64,000 bases of DNA from Rhodospirillaceae bacterium SYSU D60007 (GCA_003574685.1 QOCQ01000016.1:1-64000), one strand, 5' to 3'; positions 8,830-17,597 are shown, counted from the first letter of the stretch. Numbers and translations: made by a program. The notes: generated by a model not told the origin, from the letters alone.

Positions 8830-8920
8830 CTGTGATGCCGCCGATGCCCGTTGCGGGGTCGGCGGCAGCGGCCCGCTACAGGGGGCCAACCAATCACATC
8901 GCTCGCTGGAGGGTGTACAC

Positions 8921-9379
8921 ATGCGTACTTTTGACTTCTCGCCGTTGTTCCGCTCGACCGTCGGCTTCGACCGGGTCTTTGAGCTTCTGGACGCGGTGTC
9001 CCACGAGAGTGGCGGCGGCTATCCGCCCTACAACATCGAAAAGTCGGGCGAGAACGGCTATCGCATTACCATCGCCGTGGCCGGCTTCACCGACAAGGAC
9101 ATCGAGATCGTCCAGCAGGAGAACAGCCTGCGCGTCACCGGCAAGATGGCCGACCGCAATGGCAACACCGGCAACATCAGCTACCTGCACCGCGGCATCG
9201 CCGCGCGCGCCTTCGAGCGCCGGTTCGAGCTTGCCGACCATGTCCGCGTAAGCGGCGCGGCGCTTGAGAACGGCCTGCTCCACATCGACCTCGTGCGCGA
9301 GGTTCCGGAGGAGAAGAAGCCGCGGGTGATCCCGGTTGCCGGCGCTGCCGCCCGGCCCGCCCTGCAGGCAGCCGAGTAA
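8921..9379 (+). CDS. Small heat-shock protein, Hsp20/IbpA type
   Basis: A 152-residue ATP-independent chaperone that holds unfolding proteins. The N-terminus has the IbpA-like RSTVGFDRVFELLD motif. The alpha-crystallin domain spans about 35-130 and includes YRITIAVAGF and the signature GAALENGLLHIDL. A C-terminal I-x-V-type anchor is seen as RVIPV. ATG with GGAGGG seven bases upstream sets the start. The upstream sequence carries a heat-shock-like promoter. A strong hairpin follows the gene. Confidence 0.93.
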   Translation: MRTFDFSPLFRSTVGFDRVFELLDAVSHESGGGYPPYNIEKSGENGYRITIAVAGFTDKDIEIVQQENSLRVTGKMADRNGNTGNISYLHRGIAARAFERRFELADHVRVSGAALENGLLHIDLVREVPEEKKPRVIPVAGAAARPALQAAE

Positions 9380-9398
9380 CCGGCTCTTCCCTGAAATA

Positions 9399-9426
9399 TT
9401 CCTCCCCGCTCCCCGGCGGGGAGGAA
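9399..9426 (+). terminator. Hairpin after hsp20
   Basis: A perfect 11-bp stem (TTCCTCCCCGC / GCGGGGAGGAA, arms 9399-9409 and 9416-9426) begins 20 bases after the hsp20 stop. The following CTGGTTCTCC is only weakly T-rich, so intrinsic termination is plausible but unproven. It also resembles half of a family A repeat. Confidence 0.5.
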
Positions 9427-9531
9427 CTGGTTCTCCGACAAGCCGCCGGGCCACGAGGCCCGCGCGGCGTTCTGCTGTCCACGTGCGACCGCCCGATGTA
9501 ACATGCAGATCATTCAGGGGAGGAGGAATCC

Positions 9532-9810
9532 ATGTTGAACGCAACGGTCACGCGCATCGGCGGTGCGACCGCCACGCCGATCGCTCCGTGCAAGGGCGCT
9601 ACCATGCCGAACGTCGCCGGCAAGACGATCTAGGAAATGAAGCGCGAGACCGTCATGATCGGCAGCAAGACGTTCACGGCGATCAGCCTCGTCCTGTCCG
9701 ATGGCAGCAAGGTCATGGCCGCCAGCTTCAAACCCGGCCAGCAAGGCGCGCCCGATCCGGGCATGTGCGTGATCGCCGACTCGAAGAACTGCGTTTTCGC
9801 CGTCGCCTGA
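9532..9810 (+). pseudogene. Small gene interrupted by an in-frame amber codon
   Basis: A strong ribosome site (GGGGAGGAGGAATCC) precedes ATG 9532, which opens a 33-codon frame ending in TAG at 9631-9633. The same frame continues through GAA, then ATG at 9637, to a TGA at 9808, giving 57 further codons (MKRETVMIGSKTFTAISLVL onward, with two late cysteines). Read through, it would be one 92-residue protein. The two halves could be a decayed small gene, a leader peptide plus a small protein, or a readthrough product. I do not recognise the family. ATG 9637 has TAGGA only two bases upstream, too close for efficient independent initiation. Confidence 0.55.
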
Positions 9811-9902
9811 GCCGCCGTAGCACCACCCCGAAAACCGGTGGCGCGACACACGGCGCCTCTCCTACACTCGCGGCACATCCCCGCGAGCAAGGAAGCGCGC
9901 CC

Positions 9903-10955
9903 ATGAAGAGCTACAAGGTCGTCGAGTTCGGCCAGCCGCTGCAACGCGTCGAGGAGCCGACGCCTGCCCCTACCGGCACCCAGGTGCTGGTGCGCATCAC
10001 CGCCGCCGGTGTCTGCCACAGCGATGTGCATCTGTGGGAAGGCTATTTCGACATGGGTGGCGGCAACAAATACTCCACCCAGAAGACCATGAACCCGCCG
10101 CGCACCATGGGCCACGAGATCGTCGGCGAGGTGGCGGCCCTGGGACCCGATGCCAAGGGCGCCACGATCGGGCAGAAGGCCGTCGTCTATCCCTGGATCG
10201 GCTGCGGCAAGTGCTGGTATTGCACCACCGGCATCGAGCATCTGTGTGCGACGCCGCAGGCGCTGGGAGTGAGTGCCGATGGCGGCTACGCCGACCACGT
10301 GCTGGTGCCACATCCCAAGTACCTGTTCGACTACGGCAGCGTGCCCACCGAGCTGGCCTGCCTCTACGCCTGCTCCGGCATCACCGCCTTTGGCGCCGTG
10401 AAGAAGGCGCAGGGGCACGACGGCGGCAAGCCGGTGCTGGTGATCGGCGCGGGCGGCGTCGGCCTGATGGGCGTTCAGTTTGCGCGCGCCGTTCTCGGAC
10501 GCGATCCGATCGTGGCCGATATCGATCCGAAGAAGCGCGAGCTGGCGCTGCAGCAGGGCGCCTGTGCCGCCATCGATCCGCGCGATGCGGATGCGCGCAA
10601 GCAGGTGCTGGCGCTGACCGGCGGGACCGGCGTCGGTGCCGCCCTCGATTTCGTCGGCGCCGAATCCACCGCCCAGTTCGGGCAACGCTGCCTGGCGCGC
10701 GGCGGGCGGCTGATCATCGTGGGACTGTTCGGTGGCACCTTCTCAACGCCGCTGCCAATGTTCGCCTTCACCGGCTGCCAGTTCATCGGCTCCGTGACCG
10801 GGAGCCCGGCCGAGATGGCAGAGATGATGGCTCTGGTGCGCGCCGGAAAGGTTACCCCCGTACCGGTCACCCGCCGCAAGCTCGACGAGGCCGACGCAGC
10901 CCTGCAGGACCTGCGCAAGGGTGTCATCATGGGCCGCGCGGTTCTGGTGCCTTAG
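9903..10955 (+). CDS. Zinc-containing alcohol dehydrogenase (MDR family)
   Basis: A 350-residue medium-chain dehydrogenase that oxidises an alcohol with NAD(P). Catalytic zinc ligands are Cys38 (GVCHSDVH) and the GHE motif; the structural zinc site is the four-cysteine loop CGKCWYCTTGIEHLC. The Rossmann motif is VIGAGGVGLMG. The start ATG 9903 is preceded by AAGGAAG. The frame is open upstream, but that stretch crosses the amber-interrupted gene and is not part of this protein. It appears monocistronic and is followed by a repeat. Confidence 0.93.
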   Translation: MKSYKVVEFGQPLQRVEEPTPAPTGTQVLVRITAAGVCHSDVHLWEGYFDMGGGNKYSTQKTMNPPRTMGHEIVGEVAALGPDAKGATIGQKAVVYPWIGCGKCWYCTTGIEHLCATPQALGVSADGGYADHVLVPHPKYLFDYGSVPTELACLYACSGITAFGAVKKAQGHDGGKPVLVIGAGGVGLMGVQFARAVLGRDPIVADIDPKKRELALQQGACAAIDPRDADARKQVLALTGGTGVGAALDFVGAESTAQFGQRCLARGGRLIIVGLFGGTFSTPLPMFAFTGCQFIGSVTGSPAEMAEMMALVRAGKVTPVPVTRRKLDEADAALQDLRKGVIMGRAVLVP

Positions 10956-10972
10956 GCACAGCATCGAAAAGC

Positions 10973-11058
10973 CCTTCATGGTGAGCTTGTCGAACCATGA
11001 AGGCACCGCATAGCGGTGGCGCGGGCTGCTTCATGGTTCGACACGCTCACCATGAAGC
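10973..11058. repeat. Palindromic element, family B (CTTCATGGT..ACCATGAAG), paired
   Basis: Two inverted units, each internally palindromic at its ends: 10973-11003 and 11029-11058 (CTTCATGGTTCGACACGCTCACCATGAAG type). Together they form a long hairpin between the convergent alcohol dehydrogenase and thioesterase genes. Other copies are at 21811, 23635 and 30323. Confidence 0.9.
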
Positions 11059-11087
11059 GGTTCTACCGGTGAGCGTGGCTCAGCAGA

Positions 11088-11498
11088 TCACTTCGGCAGC
11101 AGCACCAATTGCGTCTGTAGCGTCTGGCTCAGCATCTTGCCGGCCTCGTCGTAGAGCCGCGTCTGCCAGACGCTGGTGCGGCCGCCGACATGCAGCGGTG
11201 TCGCTTCGGCGCGCACCTTGCCGCCCTTGCAGCCCGAGAAGAAATTGGTTTTGGACTCCAGCGTCGTCGTGCCGGCGCCGGGTGGCAGATTGATGAACGC
11301 GGCCACGGCGCCCACCTGATCGGCCACCGCCATCAACGCACCGCCATGGAGAATGCCGCCGACGGTGCACAGATCCGGCCGCCAGTCGAACTCGGCCACC
11401 ACCTTGTCCTTGCGGGCCTCCATCACCTTGAGGCCTATCACGTCACCGAACAGACCTTTCATCCGTTCGTTGATCGCCTGTGCCGCATCGTCTGCCAT
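11088..11498 (-). CDS. PaaI-type hotdog-fold thioesterase
   Basis: A 136-residue hotdog protein expected to hydrolyse acyl-CoA thioesters. The signature GGILHGGALMAVADQVG (about 47-63) carries the HGG loop and the catalytic Asp. The rest has the beta-sheet pattern of the family (TTLESKTNFFSG, VWQTRLYDEAGK). AGGAGAAGG precedes the ATG. The acyl substrate is unknown; there is no paa gene neighbourhood. Confidence 0.88.
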   Translation of the reverse strand: MADDAAQAINERMKGLFGDVIGLKVMEARKDKVVAEFDWRPDLCTVGGILHGGALMAVADQVGAVAAFINLPPGAGTTTLESKTNFFSGCKGGKVRAEATPLHVGGRTSVWQTRLYDEAGKMLSQTLQTQLVLLPK

Positions 11499-11585
11499 TG
11501 CCTTCTCCTGAGCCGGCTGTGAGAGGATCCTGCGTATCCGCTCCCGGCAAGGCTGGCAATTACTCGAGACGTCATCACCAGAAAC

Positions 11586-11616
11586 AAACAGGGCCCCGAA
11601 GCCGGGGGCCCTGTTC
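11586..11616 (-). terminator. Rho-independent terminator of sodB
   Basis: The hairpin CAGGGCCCC-GAAGCC-GGGGGCCCTG at 11589-11613 starts about 20 bases past the sodB stop. On the minus strand it is followed by TTTGTTTC. Strong stem plus T-rich tail. Confidence 0.8.
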
Positions 11617-11636
11617 GACTTTTCGCGAATAGGTCG

Positions 11637-12254
11637 TCAGGCGGCCTTGAGCTGTGCCTGACCCTCCAGATTGGCGTTTACGAACTCCCAGTTGACGAGG
11701 TGCTCCAGGAACGTCTCGATGAACTTCGGCCGTGCGTTGCGATGATCGATGTAATAGGCGTGCTCCCACACATCGAGCGTCAGCAGGGCCTGCTTGCCGT
11801 GCACCATCGGCAGGTCGGCATTCGGCGTCTTCATGACCGCGAGCTTGCCGCCGTCGAGCACCAGCCAGGCCCAGCCGGACCCGAACTGCGTTGCCGCCGC
11901 ATCCTTGAAGGCCGCGACGAACTTGTCATAGCCGCCCAGGTCGCTGGCGATCTTGCGCGAAACCGCCCCGTTGGGCTTGCCACCGCCGCGCGGTTTCATG
12001 CAGTGCCAGAAGAAGGAGTGGTTCCAGACCTGCGCGGCGTTGTTGAAGATGCCGGCCTTGGCCGCGTCCTTCGCTGCCGTCTTGATGATCTCCTCCAGCG
12101 GCATGCCTGCCATCGGCGTATCGGCGATCATCTTGTTGAGATTGTCGACGTAGGTCTTGTGGTGCTTGCCGTGGTGGAACTCCAGCGTTTCCGCCGACAT
12201 GTGCGGCGCAAGCGCGTCTTTGGCGTAAGGCAGTGGTTGCAACTCGAATGGCAT
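11637..12254 (-). CDS. sodB: Superoxide dismutase, iron type
   Basis: A 205-residue Fe/Mn-type superoxide dismutase converting superoxide to oxygen and hydrogen peroxide. Metal ligands lie in LEFHHGKHHKTYV, WNHSFFWHCM and LDVWEHAYYIDH. The active-site glutamine sits in NNAAQVWNH, the position used by iron enzymes, rather than before the GSGWAWL motif as in Mn enzymes. There is no signal peptide, so it is cytoplasmic. GGGAGCTCAGC precedes the ATG. A clear terminator follows, so it is monocistronic. Confidence 0.94.
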   Translation of the reverse strand: MPFELQPLPYAKDALAPHMSAETLEFHHGKHHKTYVDNLNKMIADTPMAGMPLEEIIKTAAKDAAKAGIFNNAAQVWNHSFFWHCMKPRGGGKPNGAVSRKIASDLGGYDKFVAAFKDAAATQFGSGWAWLVLDGGKLAVMKTPNADLPMVHGKQALLTLDVWEHAYYIDHRNARPKFIETFLEHLVNWEFVNANLEGQAQLKAA

Positions 12255-12415
12255 GCTGAGCTCCCTTGCTGTGCGGACGGACGAAACGCTGATCCCACGG
12301 CATCAACGCCAAGCCAGCCATGCGGCTCCGCGCGGCGAACGGGAAGTCTTTATGCGGAAGCCCAGCAATGCACTTGTCGCATCTGCGGCAAAAGGCGCAT
12401 TGCACCTCAACGAAA

Positions 12416-12437
12416 CGGGGGCCCGCGAGGGGCCCCG
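12416..12437 (-). terminator. Terminator-like hairpin after the urate-oxidase-type membrane gene
   Basis: A perfect 7-bp GC stem (12418-12424 with 12430-12436, five-base loop) followed on the minus strand by CGTTTCGTT. It lies 26 bases beyond the stop of the membrane protein gene and upstream of sodB, so it probably separates their transcripts. Confidence 0.6.
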
Positions 12438-12462
12438 TCCGCATGCGTCGATGAAGCTGTCT

Positions 12463-13056
12463 TTACAGGCCGGCGTTCTGCTGCGCGACCATGCAGTAGA
12501 GCATCGGTATCGAGAGCATGGTGTTGATGCGGGACGCCAGACCGGCAATGCGGGCCGCCGGCGGCTTCTGTTCGGCCGGCACATCGACCAGACCCAGCAC
12601 CTTCTGCTGGTTGGGCCAGATCACGAACCAGACGTTGAAGGCCATGATCAGGGCCAGCCACATCCCGATGCCGATGACATGGGCACCGGACTGGAACGTC
12701 AGCGCCTGCACGATGTAGCCGTTCATCGCCGCCAGCAGCAGGCCGGTGACCACCGTGGCAAGGGCCGCCCAGCGGAACCAAAACAGGGCGTTGGGCGCGA
12801 TGACCTTCGTCACGGCGGGTTTGTGCTCGTCGGGAATTTTCGGCATCGACGGCGTCTGGACAAAGTTGAAGTACCAGAGAAGGCCGATCCACATCACGCC
12901 GCTCAGCACGTGCAGCCAGCGCATTATGAATGTGAACCAGGCATGGTCAGGCCGGATGAACTGGCCCGACAGGATGCCGACGATGATCGCGATAATGATC
13001 AGCAGCACGATGCCTGCAATGATCGTGCGCTCCAGCGACTGGAAGAAAGCTGCCAT
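12463..13056 (-). CDS. Urate_ox_N-type (PuuD N-terminal-like) integral membrane protein
   Basis: A 197-residue inner-membrane protein with about five hydrophobic segments (IIAGIVLLIIIAIIVGILSG, the WLHVLSGVMWIGLLWYFNF region, ATVVTGLLLAAMNG, GIGMWLALIMAFNVWFVIWP and a C-terminal segment). The WLHVLSGVMWIG histidine and the WPNQQKVLG stretch recall the membrane domain of PuuD-type urate oxidases. The C-terminal cytochrome c domain of full PuuD is absent. The start is ATG 13056 (MAAFFQ); the frame extends upstream without a ribosome site. No purine genes are nearby, so the substrate is uncertain. Confidence 0.6.
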   Translation of the reverse strand: MAAFFQSLERTIIAGIVLLIIIAIIVGILSGQFIRPDHAWFTFIMRWLHVLSGVMWIGLLWYFNFVQTPSMPKIPDEHKPAVTKVIAPNALFWFRWAALATVVTGLLLAAMNGYIVQALTFQSGAHVIGIGMWLALIMAFNVWFVIWPNQQKVLGLVDVPAEQKPPAARIAGLASRINTMLSIPMLYCMVAQQNAGL

Positions 13057-13138
13057 GGGGTTCCCCCGGTTGGTTACGCGACAGATAGCGCGACAAAGTA
13101 GCACACCACATGCGCCATGAACAGCCTCCAATGGGAAA

Positions 13139-14071
13139 ATGCGTTCCCGATCAATGACCTATCCGTCAGTGTTCGAACATGTGATGATTGACGGGAAAGG
13201 ACGCAGCTTGAAACCGGCGGGGGAAACACTCGCGGAGGCCAGACGAGCCTGTGGCGAGCAGGCGCGTGCGAATGACCGCGAACGCTTCCTGTGCAGCCTC
13301 TTTGCGCATGAACCCGCCCGAAGCGACCTCTGGGCCCTGCTGGCCTTCAATGACGAAATCGCGCGCACACGCGAAACCGTTAGCGAACCGACGCTGGGCG
13401 AGATCCGCCTGCAATGGTGGCGCGACGCCATCGATGCCGCCTACGCCGGCAATGCCAGGCCGCATCCGGTCCTGCGCGCCCTGACCGCGGCGATCGAACG
13501 GACGCGGCCGCCGCGGGAACGTTTCGAGCGGCTGCTGCACGCGCGCCAGCATGACCTCTACGACGACGCCATTCCCGACATGGCCGCGCTGGAGGCCTAC
13601 GCCGAGGCCACGTCAGGGGAGCTGTCGTTGCTGGAGCTCGCGTTTCTCGGCGTGAACGACCCATCGGCATGCCAGGCCGCGCGGCAGGTCGGAACCGCCT
13701 GGGCGCTGACAGGGCTGATACGGGCCACGCCCTTTCTGGCGCGCGGCCGGCGCCTGCTGCTCCCGGGCGACCTGCTGGCCGCCGGGAATGTCAGCGCGGA
13801 GTCGGTCTTTCAGGGTCGGCCCGAGCCTGGTCTGCGCGGCGTGCTGCGGTCAGTCGCGGTGCGTGCCCGCACGCTGCTGCGCGAGGCGCGCACCGCGCAT
13901 GGCGCCATCCCGCGCGCCGCCCTGCCCGCGTTGCTGCCCGCGCGGCTGGCCGATCGCCATCTCGCCCGGCTGGAGGCTGCGGATTTCGATGTCTTCACCG
14001 ACCTTCCCGCCGCCAACCCTGCCGCGACAAGCGCCTTGCTGTGGTGGGCGCATGTGCGCGGACGCTACTGA
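13139..14071 (+). CDS. Squalene/phytoene synthase family protein (NDUFAF6-like)
   Basis: A 310-residue isoprenoid-synthase-fold protein. The conserved block RERFLCSLFAHEP, then LAFNDEIARTRE and GEIRLQWWRDAID, followed by GTAWALTGLIRATPF, matches the alphaproteobacterial family related to mitochondrial complex I assembly factor NDUFAF6. The Asp-rich DxxxD motifs of true phytoene synthase are not intact (NDEIAR only), so prenyl condensation is doubtful. No carotenoid genes are nearby. Start is uncertain: ATG 13139 and ATG 13154 both lack a strong ribosome site. It diverges from the membrane gene on the other strand. Confidence 0.8.
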   Translation: MRSRSMTYPSVFEHVMIDGKGRSLKPAGETLAEARRACGEQARANDRERFLCSLFAHEPARSDLWALLAFNDEIARTRETVSEPTLGEIRLQWWRDAIDAAYAGNARPHPVLRALTAAIERTRPPRERFERLLHARQHDLYDDAIPDMAALEAYAEATSGELSLLELAFLGVNDPSACQAARQVGTAWALTGLIRATPFLARGRRLLLPGDLLAAGNVSAESVFQGRPEPGLRGVLRSVAVRARTLLREARTAHGAIPRAALPALLPARLADRHLARLEAADFDVFTDLPAANPAATSALLWWAHVRGRY

Positions 14072-14129
14072 GTTGGCACGGGCCCGCATGCCCCGCTAGC
14101 ATTGGCGCGCTTCCGCGGAGAGAGCCCTG

Positions 14130-15017
14130 ATGCCTGTCGTGCGCGCCAATGGACTCGACATCGCCTACGAAACCGCCGGTGACCCCGACAGGCCGACCAT
14201 CCTGCTGGTGATGGGGCTGGGCGCACAGCTCACGCTGTGGAACGAGCGGTTCGTCGACGCCCTCTCCGGGCATGGCCTGCACGTCGTGATGTACGACAAC
14301 CGCGATACCGGCCTGTCCACGGACTTCAGTGCGTGGGGTGCCGCCGACCTGCAGGCGGCGGGCGCGGCGGCCCAGGCAGGCAAGCCGGTGGCGGCGCCCT
14401 ACACGCTGACCGACATGATGCGCGATGGCCTGGGGCTGCTCGACTCGTTGGGTATTGCCAGGGCCCATGTGCTGGGTCTGTCCATGGGCGGCATGATCGC
14501 GCAACTCATGGCTGGCTGGAACCGGGCCCGCGTGACGTCCCTCACGGTGATGATGTCCACCAGCTCGCGCAAGGGATTGCCGGCGGGCAAGCCGGAGGTG
14601 TTGAAGGCGCTGCTGACGCGTCCGCAGACGGACGACCGCGAGGAGATCATTCGTCACGCCATGAACTTGCGGCGCATCATAGGCAGTACGGCATACCCGT
14701 GGGACGATGACAGGCTACGCGCCTTCGTGTCGCGCAATGTCGACCGGCGCTACTACCTCGAGGGAATCGGCCGCCAGTATCTCGCGATCATGGCCAGCGG
14801 CGATCGCGTCGATCTGCTGAAGACGATCGCCGTACCGACGCTGGTGATCCACGGCACGGACGATCCCGTGCTGCCACCCGAATGCGGCCGCGACGTCGCT
14901 GCCCTGATCCCTGGTGCGAAGCTCGATCTGATCGAAGGCATGGGCCACGACATCCCCGATGCGCTGGCAGCCGATCTCGCATCCCGCGTCGCCCGCCACT
15001 GCCACGCCGCGGTATAG
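14130..15017 (+). CDS. Alpha/beta-hydrolase fold protein
   Basis: A 295-residue hydrolase with the elbow GLSMGGMIAQ (nucleophile Ser), the acid in HGTDDPVLP and the histidine in EGMGHDIPD. The N-terminal LVMGLGAQLTLW forms the oxyanion region, followed by YDNRDTGLS. This is the haloperoxidase/esterase-like subgroup; the substrate is unknown. GGAGAGAGCCCTG precedes the ATG. Confidence 0.87.
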   Translation: MPVVRANGLDIAYETAGDPDRPTILLVMGLGAQLTLWNERFVDALSGHGLHVVMYDNRDTGLSTDFSAWGAADLQAAGAAAQAGKPVAAPYTLTDMMRDGLGLLDSLGIARAHVLGLSMGGMIAQLMAGWNRARVTSLTVMMSTSSRKGLPAGKPEVLKALLTRPQTDDREEIIRHAMNLRRIIGSTAYPWDDDRLRAFVSRNVDRRYYLEGIGRQYLAIMASGDRVDLLKTIAVPTLVIHGTDDPVLPPECGRDVAALIPGAKLDLIEGMGHDIPDALAADLASRVARHCHAAV

Positions 15018-15030
15018 CGATCAGGGAATA

Positions 15031-15053
15031 GCCTTCCCCCGGAGAGGGAAGGC
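15031..15053. terminator. Hairpin between convergent hydrolase and helicase genes
   Basis: A perfect 8-bp stem GCCTTCCC/GGGAAGGC (15031-15038 and 15046-15053) in the 45-base gap between two convergent genes. There is no T-run on either side, so termination strength is uncertain. Confidence 0.45.
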
Positions 15054-15062
15054 TTACGAACG

Positions 15063-17543
15063 CTAGACGCGCGTTGCCTCGGCGATGAGGTCTTGAGCGG
15101 CCTCGTCGAGGAGCTCGTCGAGTGTGTCGCGGCCCATGACCTGCTCGCGGCCGATCTCCAGCAGCACCGGCACGGCCAGTGGCGAAATGCGATCGAGGCG
15201 GCGGTAGTCGATCCGGCCCCGTGCTCGGCGCAGCAACGGCCCCAGCCGGCGGATGTCGGCGAGCTGCCATGCCGCGTCCTGCCGGGTGGCACGCAGCAGG
15301 ATGTGCTGCGGATCGTAGCGGCGCAGCGCATCGTAGATGAGATCGGCGCTGAAGGTGACCTGCCGGCGCGTCTTCTCCTGCCCGGGACGGCGGCGCTCGA
15401 TCAGGCCGGCGATCACGGCGACGTTGCGGAACGAACGCCGCAGCATCGAGGATTCCTCCATCCACGCCTCGAGATCGTCGCCCAGCATGTCCTCGTCGAA
15501 CAGCGCCTCGACCTCGCGCTGGCGGGCGGGCTTCAGGCCCCAGATGCCGAGCACGTAGTCGGTGGCCACGAAGCCCAGCGGCTTCAGGCCCATGCGCTCC
15601 ATGCGCCGGGTCAGCAGCATGCCCAGCGTCTGATGTGCATTGCGGCCCTCGAAGCAGTAGGCCACCAGGAACTGCCGGTCTCCGCGCGGAAAGCCCTCGA
15701 CGAGCAGCCGATCGGCGCGGGGCAGGACCGAGCGAATGGCCTGGATGCGCAGCCATTGCCTCACCTCATCCGGCAAGGCCGCATGGCGCGACGGATCGGC
15801 GATGATCTCCCGTACCCGTCCGGCAAGATGCGTGCTGAGCGGCAGCCGCCCGCCGCCGTAGGCCGGCACCTTCGGATCCGCTGCCTCCCGCACGCGGCTC
15901 ACCTCGGCGTGCAACTGCCGCACGCCTTCGAAACGCAGCAACTGGCCAGAAAAGATGAACGTATCGTCCGCCACCAGCCCCTGGACGAAGATCTCCTCCA
16001 CCTCACCGAGCACCGGTCCTCCCCGCAGTTTCACCTTCATCAGCGGCTGCTCGACGATGGTGCCGATGTTCATGCGGTACTGGCGCACGACATCGGGGCG
16101 TGTCACTTCCCACTTCCCGTCGCTGCGAGGGAACAGCCGGCGCCAATTGTCGTAGGCAGCCAGCGCATAGCCGCCGGTCGCCACGAACTCGAAGACATCG
16201 TCGAATTCCTTGCGCGACAATTGGCGAAAGGGCGCCGCGCCCAGCACCTCGGCATAAAGTGCATCGCGATCAACCGGCGCCGAGCAGGCACAACCAAGGA
16301 TGTGCTGCGCCAGCGCGTCCAGGCAAGGCGGGCGCGGCGCATCGCCATCCAGCTCTCCGGCGGCAACGGCCTCCTGCGCCGCGATGCATTCCAGCACCTC
16401 GAAGCGGTTGCCGGGCGCCAGCACCGCCTTGCTGGCGACATCCATGCGGTGATTGGCCCGGCCGACGCGCTGCAGCAGGCGGCTCACGCCCTTGGGCGCG
16501 CCCACCTGCACCACCAGATCGATATCGCCCCAGTCGATGCCGAGATCGAGCGAGCTGGTGGCCACGACGGCACGCAGCTTTCCCGCCGCCATCGCCGCCT
16601 CGACCTTGCGCCGCTGCTCGACCTCGAGGCTGCCATGGTGCAGGGCGATCGGCAGATTGTCACTGTTGAGCCGCCACAACCCGTCGAACGTCAATTCGGC
16701 CTGGGCACGGGTGTTCACGAATACCAGCGTCGTGCGATGACGGCGGATGGCATCGTAGATGTCGGGCACGGTGTGCTGCGCCATATGCCCGCCCCAAGGA
16801 ATCCGGGCAGCGGGATTGAGTATCGATACCTTCGGCTGGGCGCCACCCTGCACCTGCACCACCGCAACGGCGGAGTCACGGAAGCGCAACCAGTCGGCAT
16901 AAAGCGGCGGATCATCAACCGTGGCCGATAGGCCCACGAAGCGAGCCGAAGGCGCCATGCGGGCCAGCCGCGCCAGACCGAGCGCCAGCAAGTGGCCGCG
17001 CTTGGTCGTGGCGATGGCGTGCAATTCGTCGATGACAACCGTGTGCAGTCCCGAGAAATACGCCGCAGAGTCGGGCCAGGAAAGCAGCAGCGCCAGCGAC
17101 TCGGGTGTCGTGAGCAGAATGTGCGGCGGACGTGTGCGCTGGCGTTCGCGGCGGTTCTGCGGCGTATCGCCGGTGCGCGTCTCGATGCGAACCGCCAGAC
17201 CCATCTCCGCAACCGGCGTCTGGAGATTGCGGTTGATGTCGGTGGTCAGCGCCTTCAGTGGCGAGATGTAGAGTGTGTGCAGCCTTTCCGGCGCCTCCCC
17301 GTATTCAGCCAGATCGACCAGGCTGGGCAGAAATCCGGCCAGGGTCTTGCCCGCACCGGTCGGGGCGATCAGCAGCACCGTTTGCCGCTCGCGCGCCAGC
17401 CGCAACATCTCAAGCTGGTACGGCCGCGGCGCCCAGCCGCGCGCGGCGAACCAATCGGCGAAGCGTGGCGGCAGAGGCGCACGGGTAGCGGCTTCAAACA
17501 GCGGGCCGGGAGACAAGGCCTCTGCCAGACGTTTGCGACCCAT
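15063..17543 (-). CDS. Ligase-associated DNA-repair DEXH helicase (Lhr-like)
   Basis: An 826-residue superfamily 2 helicase. Walker A is PTGAGKTLAGFLPSL (about 59-73), the Walker B/DExH box is VVIDELHAI, motif III is LSATVDD, and motif VI is QRVGRANHR. The long C-terminal half matches Lhr-core proteins. It diverges by 54 bases from a metallo-beta-lactamase exonuclease followed by an ATP-dependent ligase, the known ligase-associated DNA damage response set. The usual fourth member, the PdeM phosphoesterase, is not next to it. It probably remodels damaged DNA ahead of nuclease trimming and ligation (inference from family and context). Confidence 0.93.
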   Translation of the reverse strand: MGRKRLAEALSPGPLFEAATRAPLPPRFADWFAARGWAPRPYQLEMLRLARERQTVLLIAPTGAGKTLAGFLPSLVDLAEYGEAPERLHTLYISPLKALTTDINRNLQTPVAEMGLAVRIETRTGDTPQNRRERQRTRPPHILLTTPESLALLLSWPDSAAYFSGLHTVVIDELHAIATTKRGHLLALGLARLARMAPSARFVGLSATVDDPPLYADWLRFRDSAVAVVQVQGGAQPKVSILNPAARIPWGGHMAQHTVPDIYDAIRRHRTTLVFVNTRAQAELTFDGLWRLNSDNLPIALHHGSLEVEQRRKVEAAMAAGKLRAVVATSSLDLGIDWGDIDLVVQVGAPKGVSRLLQRVGRANHRMDVASKAVLAPGNRFEVLECIAAQEAVAAGELDGDAPRPPCLDALAQHILGCACSAPVDRDALYAEVLGAAPFRQLSRKEFDDVFEFVATGGYALAAYDNWRRLFPRSDGKWEVTRPDVVRQYRMNIGTIVEQPLMKVKLRGGPVLGEVEEIFVQGLVADDTFIFSGQLLRFEGVRQLHAEVSRVREAADPKVPAYGGGRLPLSTHLAGRVREIIADPSRHAALPDEVRQWLRIQAIRSVLPRADRLLVEGFPRGDRQFLVAYCFEGRNAHQTLGMLLTRRMERMGLKPLGFVATDYVLGIWGLKPARQREVEALFDEDMLGDDLEAWMEESSMLRRSFRNVAVIAGLIERRRPGQEKTRRQVTFSADLIYDALRRYDPQHILLRATRQDAAWQLADIRRLGPLLRRARGRIDYRRLDRISPLAVPVLLEIGREQVMGRDTLDELLDEAAQDLIAEATRV

Positions 17544-17597
17544 GGCCTTGCAACCACATAGACTCTGGAACGCCCGGCACTGTAGTACATCCGCCCG

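Noticed and set aside
10973-11058. CRISPR array or insertion sequence at the palindromic repeats
   Set aside because: Units are inverted rather than evenly spaced direct repeats, and no cas or transposase gene is near any of them.
15093-16931. A 612-codon frame antisense to the helicase
   Set aside because: Amino acid composition is typical of a shadow (rich in H, R, Q, L), and the opposite strand carries clear helicase motifs.
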